A stretch of 6,087 nt of DNA from an uncultured Eubacteriales bacterium (GTDB lineage: Bacteria > Bacillota > Clostridia > Christensenellales > Aristaeellaceae), in contig USCR01000142.1 in assembly GCA_900553295.1 (NCBI GenBank), positions 1 through 6,087 of the forward strand, given 5' to 3'. The notes under the pieces are model-generated. The model was not told the DNA's origin, ran no database searches, and saw only the letters and a list, made by a program, of their open reading frames with translations. Positions 1-5,612 of this stretch are shown piece by piece. Position numbers and translations under genes: made by a program. How positions within the stretch are numbered: the stretch's first letter is position 1; the number at the start of each line of letters is the position of its first letter.

Positions 1-501
1 CAGCCGCACCTGGTGGGAAAACGCCGGGTCATAGGCCCCGATGCTGGCCGTCACGGTTCCGCCCGCGTCCACGCTGGCGGTCGAGAGCGTCAGCCGGGAC
101 GTATTAGGCGTATAGTTTACCACCAGTTGCGCATGATCCTGTCGGGTCTTGAAAAACTTGTCCTGGTTGTTGTTATGCGCAAAGATTTGAATCGCCACCT
201 CTCCCGTGGCCTGAGCAAACGCAGCCAGATTTGCGCCGGACAGGGACGCGCTCAGGCTGGTATCCTCCCGCCCCGGAAGTTCCCCGGTGGTCATCAGTAC
301 GCCTCCCCGGGTTATCCGCAGTATAATCCCCTCATGATTGGAGCAATACGGGAACACCACGGATGCCCCATGGATGGTACAGTCCTTGAGCGCGGGGCCG
401 CTGGAGTCCGCGTACATGGTAGCGTTCAGCCCATACCAGCTATCCACGGAGCTGCTACCGCTGGAGGAGTGAAAGCCGCTTAGCTCATAGATTGCCTGCA
501 T
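1..501 (-). CDS. Phage tail / minor structural-like protein, N-terminal part (runs off left edge)
   Basis: The frame is open from the ATG at 501-499 to position 1, giving 167 residues with the C-terminus missing. An in-frame TGA at 513-511 makes this ATG the first possible start. An AAAGGA ribosome binding site (plus-strand 514-519) lies 12 bases upstream, which is rather far. There is no signal peptide or membrane segment, and the composition (Ser, Gly, Thr, Val) suggests beta structure. Residues 136-167 begin LTLSTASVDAGGTVTASI and continue AYDPAFSHQVRL. This resembles, from memory, the Ig-like repeats of tail or minor structural proteins in Gram-positive siphoviruses (DUF859-like), where an F/Y-x-H-x-V strand follows a 'VDAGGTVT'-type strand. 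Residues 1-130 are unrecognised. If the assignment holds, it would be a tail-tip, fibre or baseplate component of a prophage or remnant. No other phage gene is visible, so the role is inferred. An unrelated Ig-like surface protein is the main alternative. Confidence 0.6.
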   Translation of the reverse strand, partial: MQAIYELSGFHSSSGSSSVDSWYGLNATMYADSSGPALKDCTIHGASVVFPYCSNHEGIILRITRGGVLMTTGELPGREDTSLSASLSGANLAAFAQATGEVAIQIFAHNNNQDKFFKTRQDHAQLVVNYTPNTSRLTLSTASVDAGGTVTASIGAYDPAFSHQVRL

Positions 502-515
502 GCCGTTTTCTCATC

Positions 516-557
516 CTTTCCGGTGATGTTTTTCATTCAGAGCATACGCCCGGAAAG
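516..557 (-). promoter_or_regulatory. Inverted repeat in leader that covers the ribosome binding site of the tail-like gene
   Basis: CTTTCCGG at 516-523 and CCGGAAAG at 550-557 form a perfect 8-bp inverted repeat with a 26-base loop. In a minus-strand transcript the 3' arm contains most of the AAAGGA ribosome binding site of the tail-like gene, so folding would mask it. A third related block, CCCCGGAAAA at 592-601, could pair with the same arm through 7 bases instead. The repeat is directly visible; a regulatory role is inference and chance is possible. Confidence 0.3.
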
Positions 558-582
558 CCTTTGTTTTCTCCCTGAAAATGAA

Positions 583-612
583 AATATCATTCCCCGGAAA
601 AAAGACGTAAAA
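583..612 (-). promoter_or_regulatory. Weak candidate sigma-A promoter for the tail-like gene
   Basis: On the minus strand, TTTACG is followed after 17 bases by GATATT. Each hexamer matches the sigma-A consensus at four of six positions. The region is AT-rich and lies about 80 bases upstream of the ATG at 501. It is the best candidate I see, but it is weak, and a gene in a phage-like cluster may be read from elsewhere. Confidence 0.2.
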
Positions 613-628
613 AAGTTGAAAATCCCCC

Positions 629-657
629 TTCCAAAACCGTGCAGGAAGGATTACAAT
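629..657 (+). promoter_or_regulatory. Weak candidate promoter of the ABC exporter operon, with an overlapping dyad
   Basis: TACAAT (652-657) is a good -10 match. At 17 bases upstream lies only TTCCAA (629-634), a poor -35. Between the two hexamers sits a perfect 6-bp dyad, CCTTCC (627-632) and GGAAGG (644-649), with an 11-base gap. A dyad overlapping the -35 and spacer is a typical operator position, which would suit a repressor- or activator-controlled efflux operon. No regulator gene is visible nearby. The hexamers and dyad are seen; the function is inferred. Confidence 0.3.
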
Positions 658-690
658 ACCCACGATGCGACTCTTCATTACAACCAGAGC

Positions 691-696
691 AGGAGG
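691..696 (+). promoter_or_regulatory. Ribosome binding site AGGAGG that fixes the start of the first ABC gene
   Basis: AGGAGG ends 5 bases before the ATG at 702. The frame is open further upstream to an ATG at 639, but that codon has no comparable ribosome binding site and would overlap the promoter candidate. Confidence 0.85.
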
Positions 697-701
697 CAAC
701 C

Positions 702-2444
702 ATGCAACCAATCCGATGGCTATGGGGCTGCGCAGACCACAAATCCCATGTCCGCATCATCACGGCAATGGTGATCTCGGCGGTCACCAGTTTGATGCTG
801 CTCGTCAACCCTTCCCTGACCGCAACGTTAGTGGATGAAGTCATCATTGCGGAAAATCCCGAACCGCTGTTGGGCATTCTGGCAATCATGCTGATTGTAA
901 AGCTGGCTCGGGAAGGTGCGCGTTACCTGATGATCGTATTGCTGGAAACGGCTTCCCAGAATACGGTCTACTCCCTGCGGCGGACGTTGTTCGCAAAGCT
1001 GCAGTTCCAGGACACCCGTTTCTTTGACCGGAACCGTACGGGCGATCTCATGACCCGTATGTCCGCCGACCTGGACTGGTGCCGGCACTTCATTTCCTAC
1101 ATGGATTACGCCGTGGTGGATTGCGTGTTCATGTTCCTGGGCACGCTGATCCTCTTCTTCTGCGTCAGCTGGAAGCTCACCCTGTGCCTGGCAGTGGTGA
1201 CGCCCATCCTCATGTTGATTACCAAGGTGTATTCCGGCAAGGTACGCCCGCTGTTCGTCGCCATGCGCGAGCGGCTGAGCGAAATGAACACCGCCGCGCA
1301 GGAAAATATTGCCGGTAATCGCGTCGTACGCGCCTTTGCCCGGGAAAAGTTCGAGGAAGAAGCCTTTGAGCAGCGCAACGCCGCCTTCCGGGACAGCCAG
1401 CTGGCCATCAACAAAATGTGGCTGAGCTTCTACCCCTTTATTGAGCTGCTGGCCAACTCTATGACGATCATCACCGTATTTTTGGGTGGTTTCTTCATCA
1501 TTCTGGGTGAAATCACCCCCGGTGAACTGACCATCTTTACCCAGCTGAGCTGGGCGCTTTCCAATCCCATGCGCCAGCTGGGCAACCTGATCAACGATAC
1601 CCAGCGCTTCGCCACCAGCGCCACCAAGGTCATGGAGCTGTACTACGGCCGTCCCCATATTGCCGATCGGTCCGATGCGGTGGATCATGCGGATATGGAG
1701 GGCGCCATTGCCTTCAAAAACGTCACCTTCCATTTCGACCGTCAGGAAGTGCTTCACGACATTTCCTTTGATGTAAAGCCCGGGCAAACCCTGGCCATCA
1801 TGGGGCCCACGGGTTCAGGCAAGACCACCATCATCAATCTTCTTGCCCGCTGCTATGACGTTAGCTCCGGCAGCGTGGAAGTGGACGGTTGCGACATAAA
1901 AAATTGGAAGCTCCAGCAGCTGCGCCGTCATCTTGGCGTCGCTACGCAGGATGTATTTCTCTTTTCGGATACCGTGGATGGCAACATTGCCTTTGGCAAC
2001 CAGGCATTGACCGAAGCCCAGGTGCACGAATATGCCCGCATTGCCGACGCAGACGAATTCATCTCCAAGCTCTCCGAGGGGTATGACACGCTGATCGGCG
2101 AGCGCGGCGTGGGCCTGTCCGGTGGGCAGAAGCAGCGTATCGCCCTTGCACGGGCACTGGCCATGGAGCCCCGCATCCTGATTATGGATGACACCACTTC
2201 CGCCCTGGACAGCGAGACGGAGCGTTATATCCAGGAGCAGCTGCGGCACTTGCCCTTCCCTTGCACCAAGATCATCATCGGCCAGCGCATCAGCGCGGTC
2301 AAGGATGCGGATCAGATTCTGATTCTCCAGGAGGGGAAAATCACCGAGCGGGGCACCCATGAGGAGCTGCTCAAGAACCACGGCTATTATTGGGAAACCT
2401 ACGCCCTGCAAAACGACCTGCCCGTGGAAGGAGGCGCAGCCTGA
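702..2444 (+). CDS. Heterodimeric ABC exporter half-transporter, subunit with degenerate ATP site (TM287/LmrC/BmrC-like)
   Basis: This 580-residue protein has a type IV (exporter) membrane domain at about 15-295 with six predicted helices (about 17-37, 56-82, 132-154, 156-177, 246-268, 272-292). An ATPase domain follows from about 335. Visible motifs are A-loop F345, Walker A GPTGSGKT (368-375, K374), Q-loop Q416, signature LSGGQ (472-476), Walker B ending in D496, and D-loop SALD (500-503). The usual catalytic Glu after Walker B is Asp (D497), and the H-loop His is Gln (Q528 in IIIGQR). In the family these two changes mark the subunit whose own Walker/H-loop site hydrolyses poorly, while its intact LSGGQ completes the partner's active site. 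It should pair with the next gene's product in the cytoplasmic membrane and export drugs, lipids or peptides; the substrate cannot be read from sequence. It is the first gene of a two-gene operon, and AGGAGG five bases upstream supports the start. Confidence 0.93.
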   Translation: MQPIRWLWGCADHKSHVRIITAMVISAVTSLMLLVNPSLTATLVDEVIIAENPEPLLGILAIMLIVKLAREGARYLMIVLLETASQNTVYSLRRTLFAKLQFQDTRFFDRNRTGDLMTRMSADLDWCRHFISYMDYAVVDCVFMFLGTLILFFCVSWKLTLCLAVVTPILMLITKVYSGKVRPLFVAMRERLSEMNTAAQENIAGNRVVRAFAREKFEEEAFEQRNAAFRDSQLAINKMWLSFYPFIELLANSMTIITVFLGGFFIILGEITPGELTIFTQLSWALSNPMRQLGNLINDTQRFATSATKVMELYYGRPHIADRSDAVDHADMEGAIAFKNVTFHFDRQEVLHDISFDVKPGQTLAIMGPTGSGKTTIINLLARCYDVSSGSVEVDGCDIKNWKLQQLRRHLGVATQDVFLFSDTVDGNIAFGNQALTEAQVHEYARIADADEFISKLSEGYDTLIGERGVGLSGGQKQRIALARALAMEPRILIMDDTTSALDSETERYIQEQLRHLPFPCTKIIIGQRISAVKDADQILILQEGKITERGTHEELLKNHGYYWETYALQNDLPVEGGAA

Positions 2445-2446
2445 TG
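2428..2446 (+). promoter_or_regulatory. Ribosome binding site and TGATG stop/start overlap coupling the two ABC genes
   Basis: AAGGAGG (2428-2434) lies inside the end of the first ABC gene. Nine bases later the TGA stop (2442-2444) overlaps the ATG of the second gene (2444-2446) by one base. This arrangement favours translational coupling, which suits two subunits needed in a 1:1 ratio. It also rules out the longer in-frame start at 2390, which has no ribosome binding site and would overlap the upstream gene by 55 bases. Confidence 0.85.
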
Positions 2447-4234
2447 GCCCGCAACAAGTTTGACCAGGACGAGGTACTGGAGTCCCCGTTTCAATGGAAA
2501 CATCTCAAGCGCGCATTTCAGTATATCCGCCGCCACCGCACCCAGATGCTGCTGGCCCTGTGGCTGAGCATCCTTGCTTCCATTGCCAGCCTGTACACCC
2601 CCAAAATCATGGAGTGGGTATTGGATGTGGCCGTCCCCAATAAGGACGTGAAAGCCCTGCTGCACTGGGCGGTCATCTTTACCGTTCTCATCGCCATCAG
2701 CATTGTGTTCACCCTGATTCGTTCCCGGATCATGGCCTATGTGAGCCAGGAAATTATCTACGACATCCGCAAGGACCTGTTCCATCACCTGCAAAAGCTG
2801 CCCTTCAGCTACTATGACAGCCGGCCGGCCGGCAAGATCCTGGTGCGGGTAATCAACTATGTGAACTCCGTGTCGGACATTCTCTCCAACGGTATTATCA
2901 ACAGCATTCTGGAAATCATCAACATCGCGGTCATCGTGGTGTTCATGTTCAGCCTGGATGTGACGCTGGCCACGGTTATCATTGCGGGATTGCCCATTTT
3001 CATTGCCATCGTGTGGATTCTCAAGCCCCGGCAGCGCAAGGCCTGGCAGATGCAAAGCAACAAAAACTCCAACTACAACGCCTACCTGGCCGAGAGTATC
3101 GACGGTGTACGCCTGAGCCAGATCTTTGCCCGGCAGGAGGAAAACTGCTCCATCATGAAGCGCCTGGCCGAGGCTTGCCGCGTGGCCTGGATGCGCGCCA
3201 TCTATGTGTCCAACGCTGTATGGCTCTCCTCTGAGACCCTCACGCAGATTGTTTTCACCTTCCTGTATATTGCGGGTGTCTACTGGATGGGCGGCAAAAT
3301 CGTCTCCTTTGGCGTCATCCTGGCCATGGGCTCCTACGTCAGCCGCTTCTGGCAGCCCATTACCAACCTGGCGAATATCTACAACTCGTTTGTGAATAAC
3401 ATTGCCTACCTGGAGCGCATTTTCGAAACCATGGATGAACCGGTGGAGGTGGCCGACGCCCCCAATGCCACGCAGCTCCCTCCCCTCACCGGCGAAGTGC
3501 ATTTCGACCATGTGAATTTCGGCTATGAGGAAGGGCAAACCGTGCTCAAGGACCTGAACCTGCACGTCCGCCCCGGCGAGCGCATCGCCCTGGTGGGACC
3601 CACGGGCGCGGGGAAATCCACGGTGGTGAATCTGCTCTGCCGCTTCTATAACCTGCGTGGCGGCAAAATTACCCTGAAATGCGCCGACGGCACCGAGCAG
3701 GACATTTCCCAGGTAACGCTGGAATCCCTGCGCAGCCAGCTGGGTATCATGCTCCAGGACAGCTTCATCTTCAGCGGCGATATTCTCAGCAACATCCGTT
3801 ATGGGCGGCTGGACGCCACTGAGGAAGAGATCATTGCCGCCTCCAAGGCTGTGTGTGCCCATGAGTTCATCGATCAGATGCCCATGCGCTATCATACGCC
3901 GGTAAATGAGCGGGGCAGCGGCTTAAGCCAGGGACAAAAGCAGCTCATTGCCTTTGCCCGTACCCTGCTTTCCGATCCCAAAATCCTCATCCTGGACGAG
4001 GCCACTTCCTCCATCGATACCAAGACCGAGCGTCTCCTCCAGCAGGGCATCGAAGCCTTGCTCAAGGGGCGCACCAGCTTCATCATTGCCCACCGTCTTT
4101 CCACCATCAAGAGCTGCGACCGCATCCTCTTTATTGGTGAGGGCGGCATCCTGGAAGCCGGCAATCACGAGGAGCTCATGGCCAAAAAGGGCCGCTACTA
4201 CGATCTGTATACCGCCCAGATGCAGGCGGCATAA
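2444..4234 (+). CDS. Heterodimeric ABC exporter half-transporter, catalytic subunit (TM288/LmrD/BmrD-like)
   Basis: This 596-residue protein has a cytoplasmic N-terminal extension of about 25 residues, a six-helix exporter membrane domain (about 33-320), and an ATPase domain from about 348. Motifs are A-loop Y361, Walker A GPTGAGKST (385-393, K391), Q-loop Q438, Walker B ILILDE (D518, catalytic E519), D-loop SSID (522-525) and H-loop H550. All of these are canonical. The signature motif is LSQGQ (494-498) instead of LSGGQ, with Q496 replacing the first Gly. That complements the defects of the upstream subunit. The competent ATP site would be this protein's Walker/H-loop face with the partner's LSGGQ; the other site pairs the partner's D497/Q528 with this LSQGQ. 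This is known for TM287/288 and related Gram-positive multidrug exporters. Between Walker A and the Q-loop, the strand around residues 408-424 is somewhat longer than usual. The substrate is unknown. Confidence 0.93.
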   Translation: MARNKFDQDEVLESPFQWKHLKRAFQYIRRHRTQMLLALWLSILASIASLYTPKIMEWVLDVAVPNKDVKALLHWAVIFTVLIAISIVFTLIRSRIMAYVSQEIIYDIRKDLFHHLQKLPFSYYDSRPAGKILVRVINYVNSVSDILSNGIINSILEIINIAVIVVFMFSLDVTLATVIIAGLPIFIAIVWILKPRQRKAWQMQSNKNSNYNAYLAESIDGVRLSQIFARQEENCSIMKRLAEACRVAWMRAIYVSNAVWLSSETLTQIVFTFLYIAGVYWMGGKIVSFGVILAMGSYVSRFWQPITNLANIYNSFVNNIAYLERIFETMDEPVEVADAPNATQLPPLTGEVHFDHVNFGYEEGQTVLKDLNLHVRPGERIALVGPTGAGKSTVVNLLCRFYNLRGGKITLKCADGTEQDISQVTLESLRSQLGIMLQDSFIFSGDILSNIRYGRLDATEEEIIAASKAVCAHEFIDQMPMRYHTPVNERGSGLSQGQKQLIAFARTLLSDPKILILDEATSSIDTKTERLLQQGIEALLKGRTSFIIAHRLSTIKSCDRILFIGEGGILEAGNHEELMAKKGRYYDLYTAQMQAA

Positions 4235-4235
4235 A

Positions 4236-4273
4236 AATAGCAAGGGGCGCTTTCCCTACGGGGGAAGCGCCCT
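4236..4273 (-). terminator. Strong hairpin with TACG tetraloop; terminator on the minus strand, possibly used in both directions
   Basis: A 12-bp stem pairs 4245-4256 with 4261-4272, with one T-G wobble. It closes on a C(TACG)G loop, which on the plus strand is a UNCG-type extra-stable tetraloop. On the minus strand the stem is followed within a few bases by CTATTTTTAT, giving a textbook intrinsic terminator for the gerM transcript. On the plus strand it lies 10 bases after the ABC operon stop but has no T-run. It may still contribute to termination or 3'-end protection of the ABC message. Confidence 0.75.
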
Positions 4274-4292
4274 ACAACATGTCAAGATTCTA

Positions 4293-4330
4293 AAGCGCCG
4301 TTGCAGGGAGCCATCCTCGCAACGGCGCTT
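4293..4330. terminator. Second GC-rich hairpin in the convergent intergenic region
   Basis: A perfect 12-bp stem pairs 4293-4304 with 4319-4330 around a 14-base loop. It lies 34 bases downstream of the gerM stop (minus strand) and about 60 bases downstream of the ABC operon stop (plus strand). Neither strand has a clean T-run: the minus side continues TAGAATCTT and the plus side CTATG. It is probably a second, weaker or bidirectional terminator. Its arms contain AAGCGCC and GGCGCTT, the same 7-base blocks as the neighbouring hairpin. Confidence 0.6.
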
Positions 4331-4363
4331 CTATGCATGCAGCCAGCGCGGCAGCGTTATCCG

Positions 4364-5413
4364 TCAATCAATCTCCACCACGCCGGGATACTGGGCCATC
4401 ACCTCCTGCGCATCGTTCAGGAAGGTTTCGGTGGTTTCTTCTGGGGGCTGGAAATCCTGCCCTTCCACGGTAAAGTGGACCTTTTGCACGCCGGGGAACT
4501 GACTGGCGGTGAACAGTACCGCGCGAACCGCCTGCTTGCCCCCGTCGCTGTTATTGGTGATATCCAGGAAGGATTTGGAAAAGTCAATGGTGGCCACGCC
4601 ATCCTTCACGGTGACCGAACGGATGCCGCAATCCTCCGGCAGCGGGCGTTCCAGGCCGCTATCGCTTCGGGGCCCCTTGGCCAGCTCCAGCAGAGCGGTG
4701 GTCAGGTCCGCGGTGGAGAATACCGTCCGGGTCACGGGCACCAGCATGCGCCCCGTCTGGGAGGGGAAGTACAGCTGCACCTGGGAAGCATATTCGCTGC
4801 TGCCGGTGGCCATGGTGGTTACCGCCTCCACGTTGACGCATTCCGCGTCAAAGGTGCCGCTCACATCCGCGCCATGGGTCAGCTTGCTGCGCTTCTGCCC
4901 GTCAAAGAGGAATTCCACCTCCTGCACGGTGTCAAAGCAGCATAGCGCCGCCGCCGTGCCCTGGACCATCAGCAGTTCGTCCTCCATGCTGGCGCAGTTC
5001 AGAGCTTCCTTGCTCATGTCCACCCGGGCCTTGCCGCCGGAAATGTCAATGTCAAAGCTGGTCCCCTCGGGAATGATGGTACGCAGGCCCATGCGGGCAG
5101 CGTCCATATCATTCTGGCTGGACTGCACCATCAGGGCCAGGGTGGCCTTGGCAATGCCGTCCTGCTTTTCCACCTGCCGGGTAACAGGCACCAGGTAGCC
5201 GTCGCCATCCTGATAGTAGCATACGGTGCTTTGGGTCTCCACCGCGGGGGCGGAGGTCTCCGCCGAGGTCTGGGTCACGGTCAGAGGAGGCTCCTCGTAG
5301 AGGGTTTCGGTAACGGTATTGCCGCCGCCCTTCAATGCCAGCGCTACCACCAGCGCCGCCGCGCATACGATCAGGATTCGCTCCATATCCGCCCGCTTCA
5401 TTTTCCATTTCAC
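4364..5413 (-). CDS. gerM: Membrane-anchored protein with two GerMN domains (GerM-type sporulation/germination protein)
   Basis: With the GTG start at 5413 the product is 349 residues. Residues 12-27 form a single N-terminal hydrophobic segment, followed by a Thr/Ser/Glu-rich linker to about 62. Two tandem GerMN domains follow (about 66-182 and 211-325). Their kinship is visible as YLVPVTRQV/MLVPVTRTV, GGKARVDMSKEAL/DGVATIDFSKSFL and VQEVEFLFDGQ/VQKVHFTVEGQ. B. subtilis GerM, a lipoprotein with two GerMN domains, is sigma-E controlled and helps assemble the SpoIIIA-SpoIIQ complex at the forespore membranes; GerMN domains also occur in other envelope proteins. Here Cys17 lies inside the hydrophobic segment and lacks a proper lipobox, so an uncleaved anchor is likelier. 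AAGGAG (5425-5430) lies 11 bases before the GTG. ATG codons at 5401 and 5386 are alternatives with poorer spacing. A sigma-E-like promoter lies just upstream. The gene is convergent with the ABC operon and divergent from rqcH. Confidence 0.85.
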   Translation of the reverse strand: MKWKMKRADMERILIVCAAALVVALALKGGGNTVTETLYEEPPLTVTQTSAETSAPAVETQSTVCYYQDGDGYLVPVTRQVEKQDGIAKATLALMVQSSQNDMDAARMGLRTIIPEGTSFDIDISGGKARVDMSKEALNCASMEDELLMVQGTAAALCCFDTVQEVEFLFDGQKRSKLTHGADVSGTFDAECVNVEAVTTMATGSSEYASQVQLYFPSQTGRMLVPVTRTVFSTADLTTALLELAKGPRSDSGLERPLPEDCGIRSVTVKDGVATIDFSKSFLDITNNSDGGKQAVRAVLFTASQFPGVQKVHFTVEGQDFQPPEETTETFLNDAQEVMAQYPGVVEID

Positions 5414-5424
5414 CGCCGTCGTCA

Positions 5425-5430
5425 CTCCTT
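5425..5430 (-). promoter_or_regulatory. Ribosome binding site AAGGAG favouring the GTG start of gerM
   Basis: On the minus strand AAGGAG is followed after 11 bases by GTG (5413-5411). An in-frame TTG further upstream (5464-5462) falls inside the putative -10 element and before the expected transcript start, so it is unlikely to be used. The next in-frame ATG, at 5401, would be 23 bases away. Confidence 0.6.
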
Positions 5431-5462
5431 GCCGCTTAGTCAGTTGATCGCTCTTCGCAAGC

Positions 5463-5492
5463 AATGTATGACTTTGCCCTCCCGGCTATGAC
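5463..5492 (-). promoter_or_regulatory. Sigma-E-like (mother-cell sporulation) promoter of gerM
   Basis: On the minus strand GTCATAGC (5492-5485) is followed after 14 bases by CATACATT (5470-5463). As I recall the B. subtilis sigma-E consensus (KMATATT, about 14 bases, CATACAnT), the -10 matches fully and the -35 matches in its KMATA core. Transcription would begin near 5455, giving a leader of about 40 bases before the GTG at 5413. The known sigma-E control of gerM in B. subtilis agrees with this. There is no good sigma-A promoter in this orientation. Confidence 0.65.
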
Positions 5493-5494
5493 GC

Positions 5495-5523
5495 TTGAAA
5501 CCGAAGAATATTGCGGGTATAAT
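5495..5523 (+). promoter_or_regulatory. Consensus sigma-A promoter of rqcH
   Basis: TTGAAA (5495-5500) and TATAAT (5518-5523) are separated by exactly 17 bases. The match is five of six for the -35 and perfect for the -10. The expected transcript start is near 5530, giving a leader of about 83 bases. This is a strong, constitutive-looking promoter, as expected for a housekeeping gene. Its -35 lies two bases from the -35 of the oppositely directed gerM promoter. Confidence 0.85.
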
Positions 5524-5540
5524 AAAACGGGTGTCGAAAA

Positions 5541-5591
5541 AGCGGCGCCCGCTGGAACAACCTATATGCCCGCTGCGGTGTAGGCCGCCGC
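5541..5591 (+). promoter_or_regulatory. Possible structured leader upstream of rqcH
   Basis: GCGGCG (5542-5547) can pair with CGCCGC (5586-5591). Inside this, CCTATA (5561-5566) can pair with TGTAGG (5579-5584, one G-T wobble) around a small CCG/CGG stem. A competing local hairpin pairs AGCGG (5541-5545) with CCGCT (5549-5553). The fold ends five bases before the AAAGGAGG ribosome binding site. It matches no riboswitch or attenuator I recognise, and GC-rich leaders often pair by chance. Confidence 0.2.
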
Positions 5592-5612
5592 GTGAGAAAG
5601 GAGGCGTTTCCC

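Noticed and set aside
13..483. A 156-codon plus-strand open frame opposite the tail-like gene
   Set aside because: It is Arg/Gly/His-rich and without a plausible domain. The minus-strand frame is open across the whole region, has a start with a ribosome binding site, and reads as a structured protein.
616..657. TTGAAA (616-621) paired with TACAAT (652-657) as a promoter
   Set aside because: The spacing is 30 bases, far outside the 16-18 used by sigma-A.
639..701. Longer version of the first ABC gene starting at the ATG at 639
   Set aside because: The extra 21 residues are not conserved-looking, no ribosome binding site precedes 639, and AGGAGG sits five bases before the ATG at 702.
2184..2192. 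Asp-Asp in Walker B of the first ABC subunit as evidence of a broken gene
   Set aside because: The change is matched by the H-loop Gln and the partner's LSQGQ, the normal pattern for a heterodimeric exporter. The frame is intact.
828..2411. Long minus-strand open frames (828-1787 and 1815-2411) opposite the first ABC gene
   Set aside because: They have the same antisense shadow character, no ribosome binding sites and no family resemblance.
2399..3895. A 498-codon open frame on the minus strand opposite the second ABC gene
   Set aside because: Its translation is His/Gln/Gly/Asp-rich with no recognisable domain and lies wholly antisense to a clear ABC transporter gene. It arises from GC-rich third positions.
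4301..5198. Plus-strand open frames (4301-4945 and 4509-5198) opposite gerM
   Set aside because: The minus-strand product has two clear GerMN domains, and the plus-strand translations have no features.
5414..5464. Longer gerM starting at TTG 5464
   Set aside because: That codon lies within the putative -10 element and upstream of the expected transcript start, and has no ribosome binding site.
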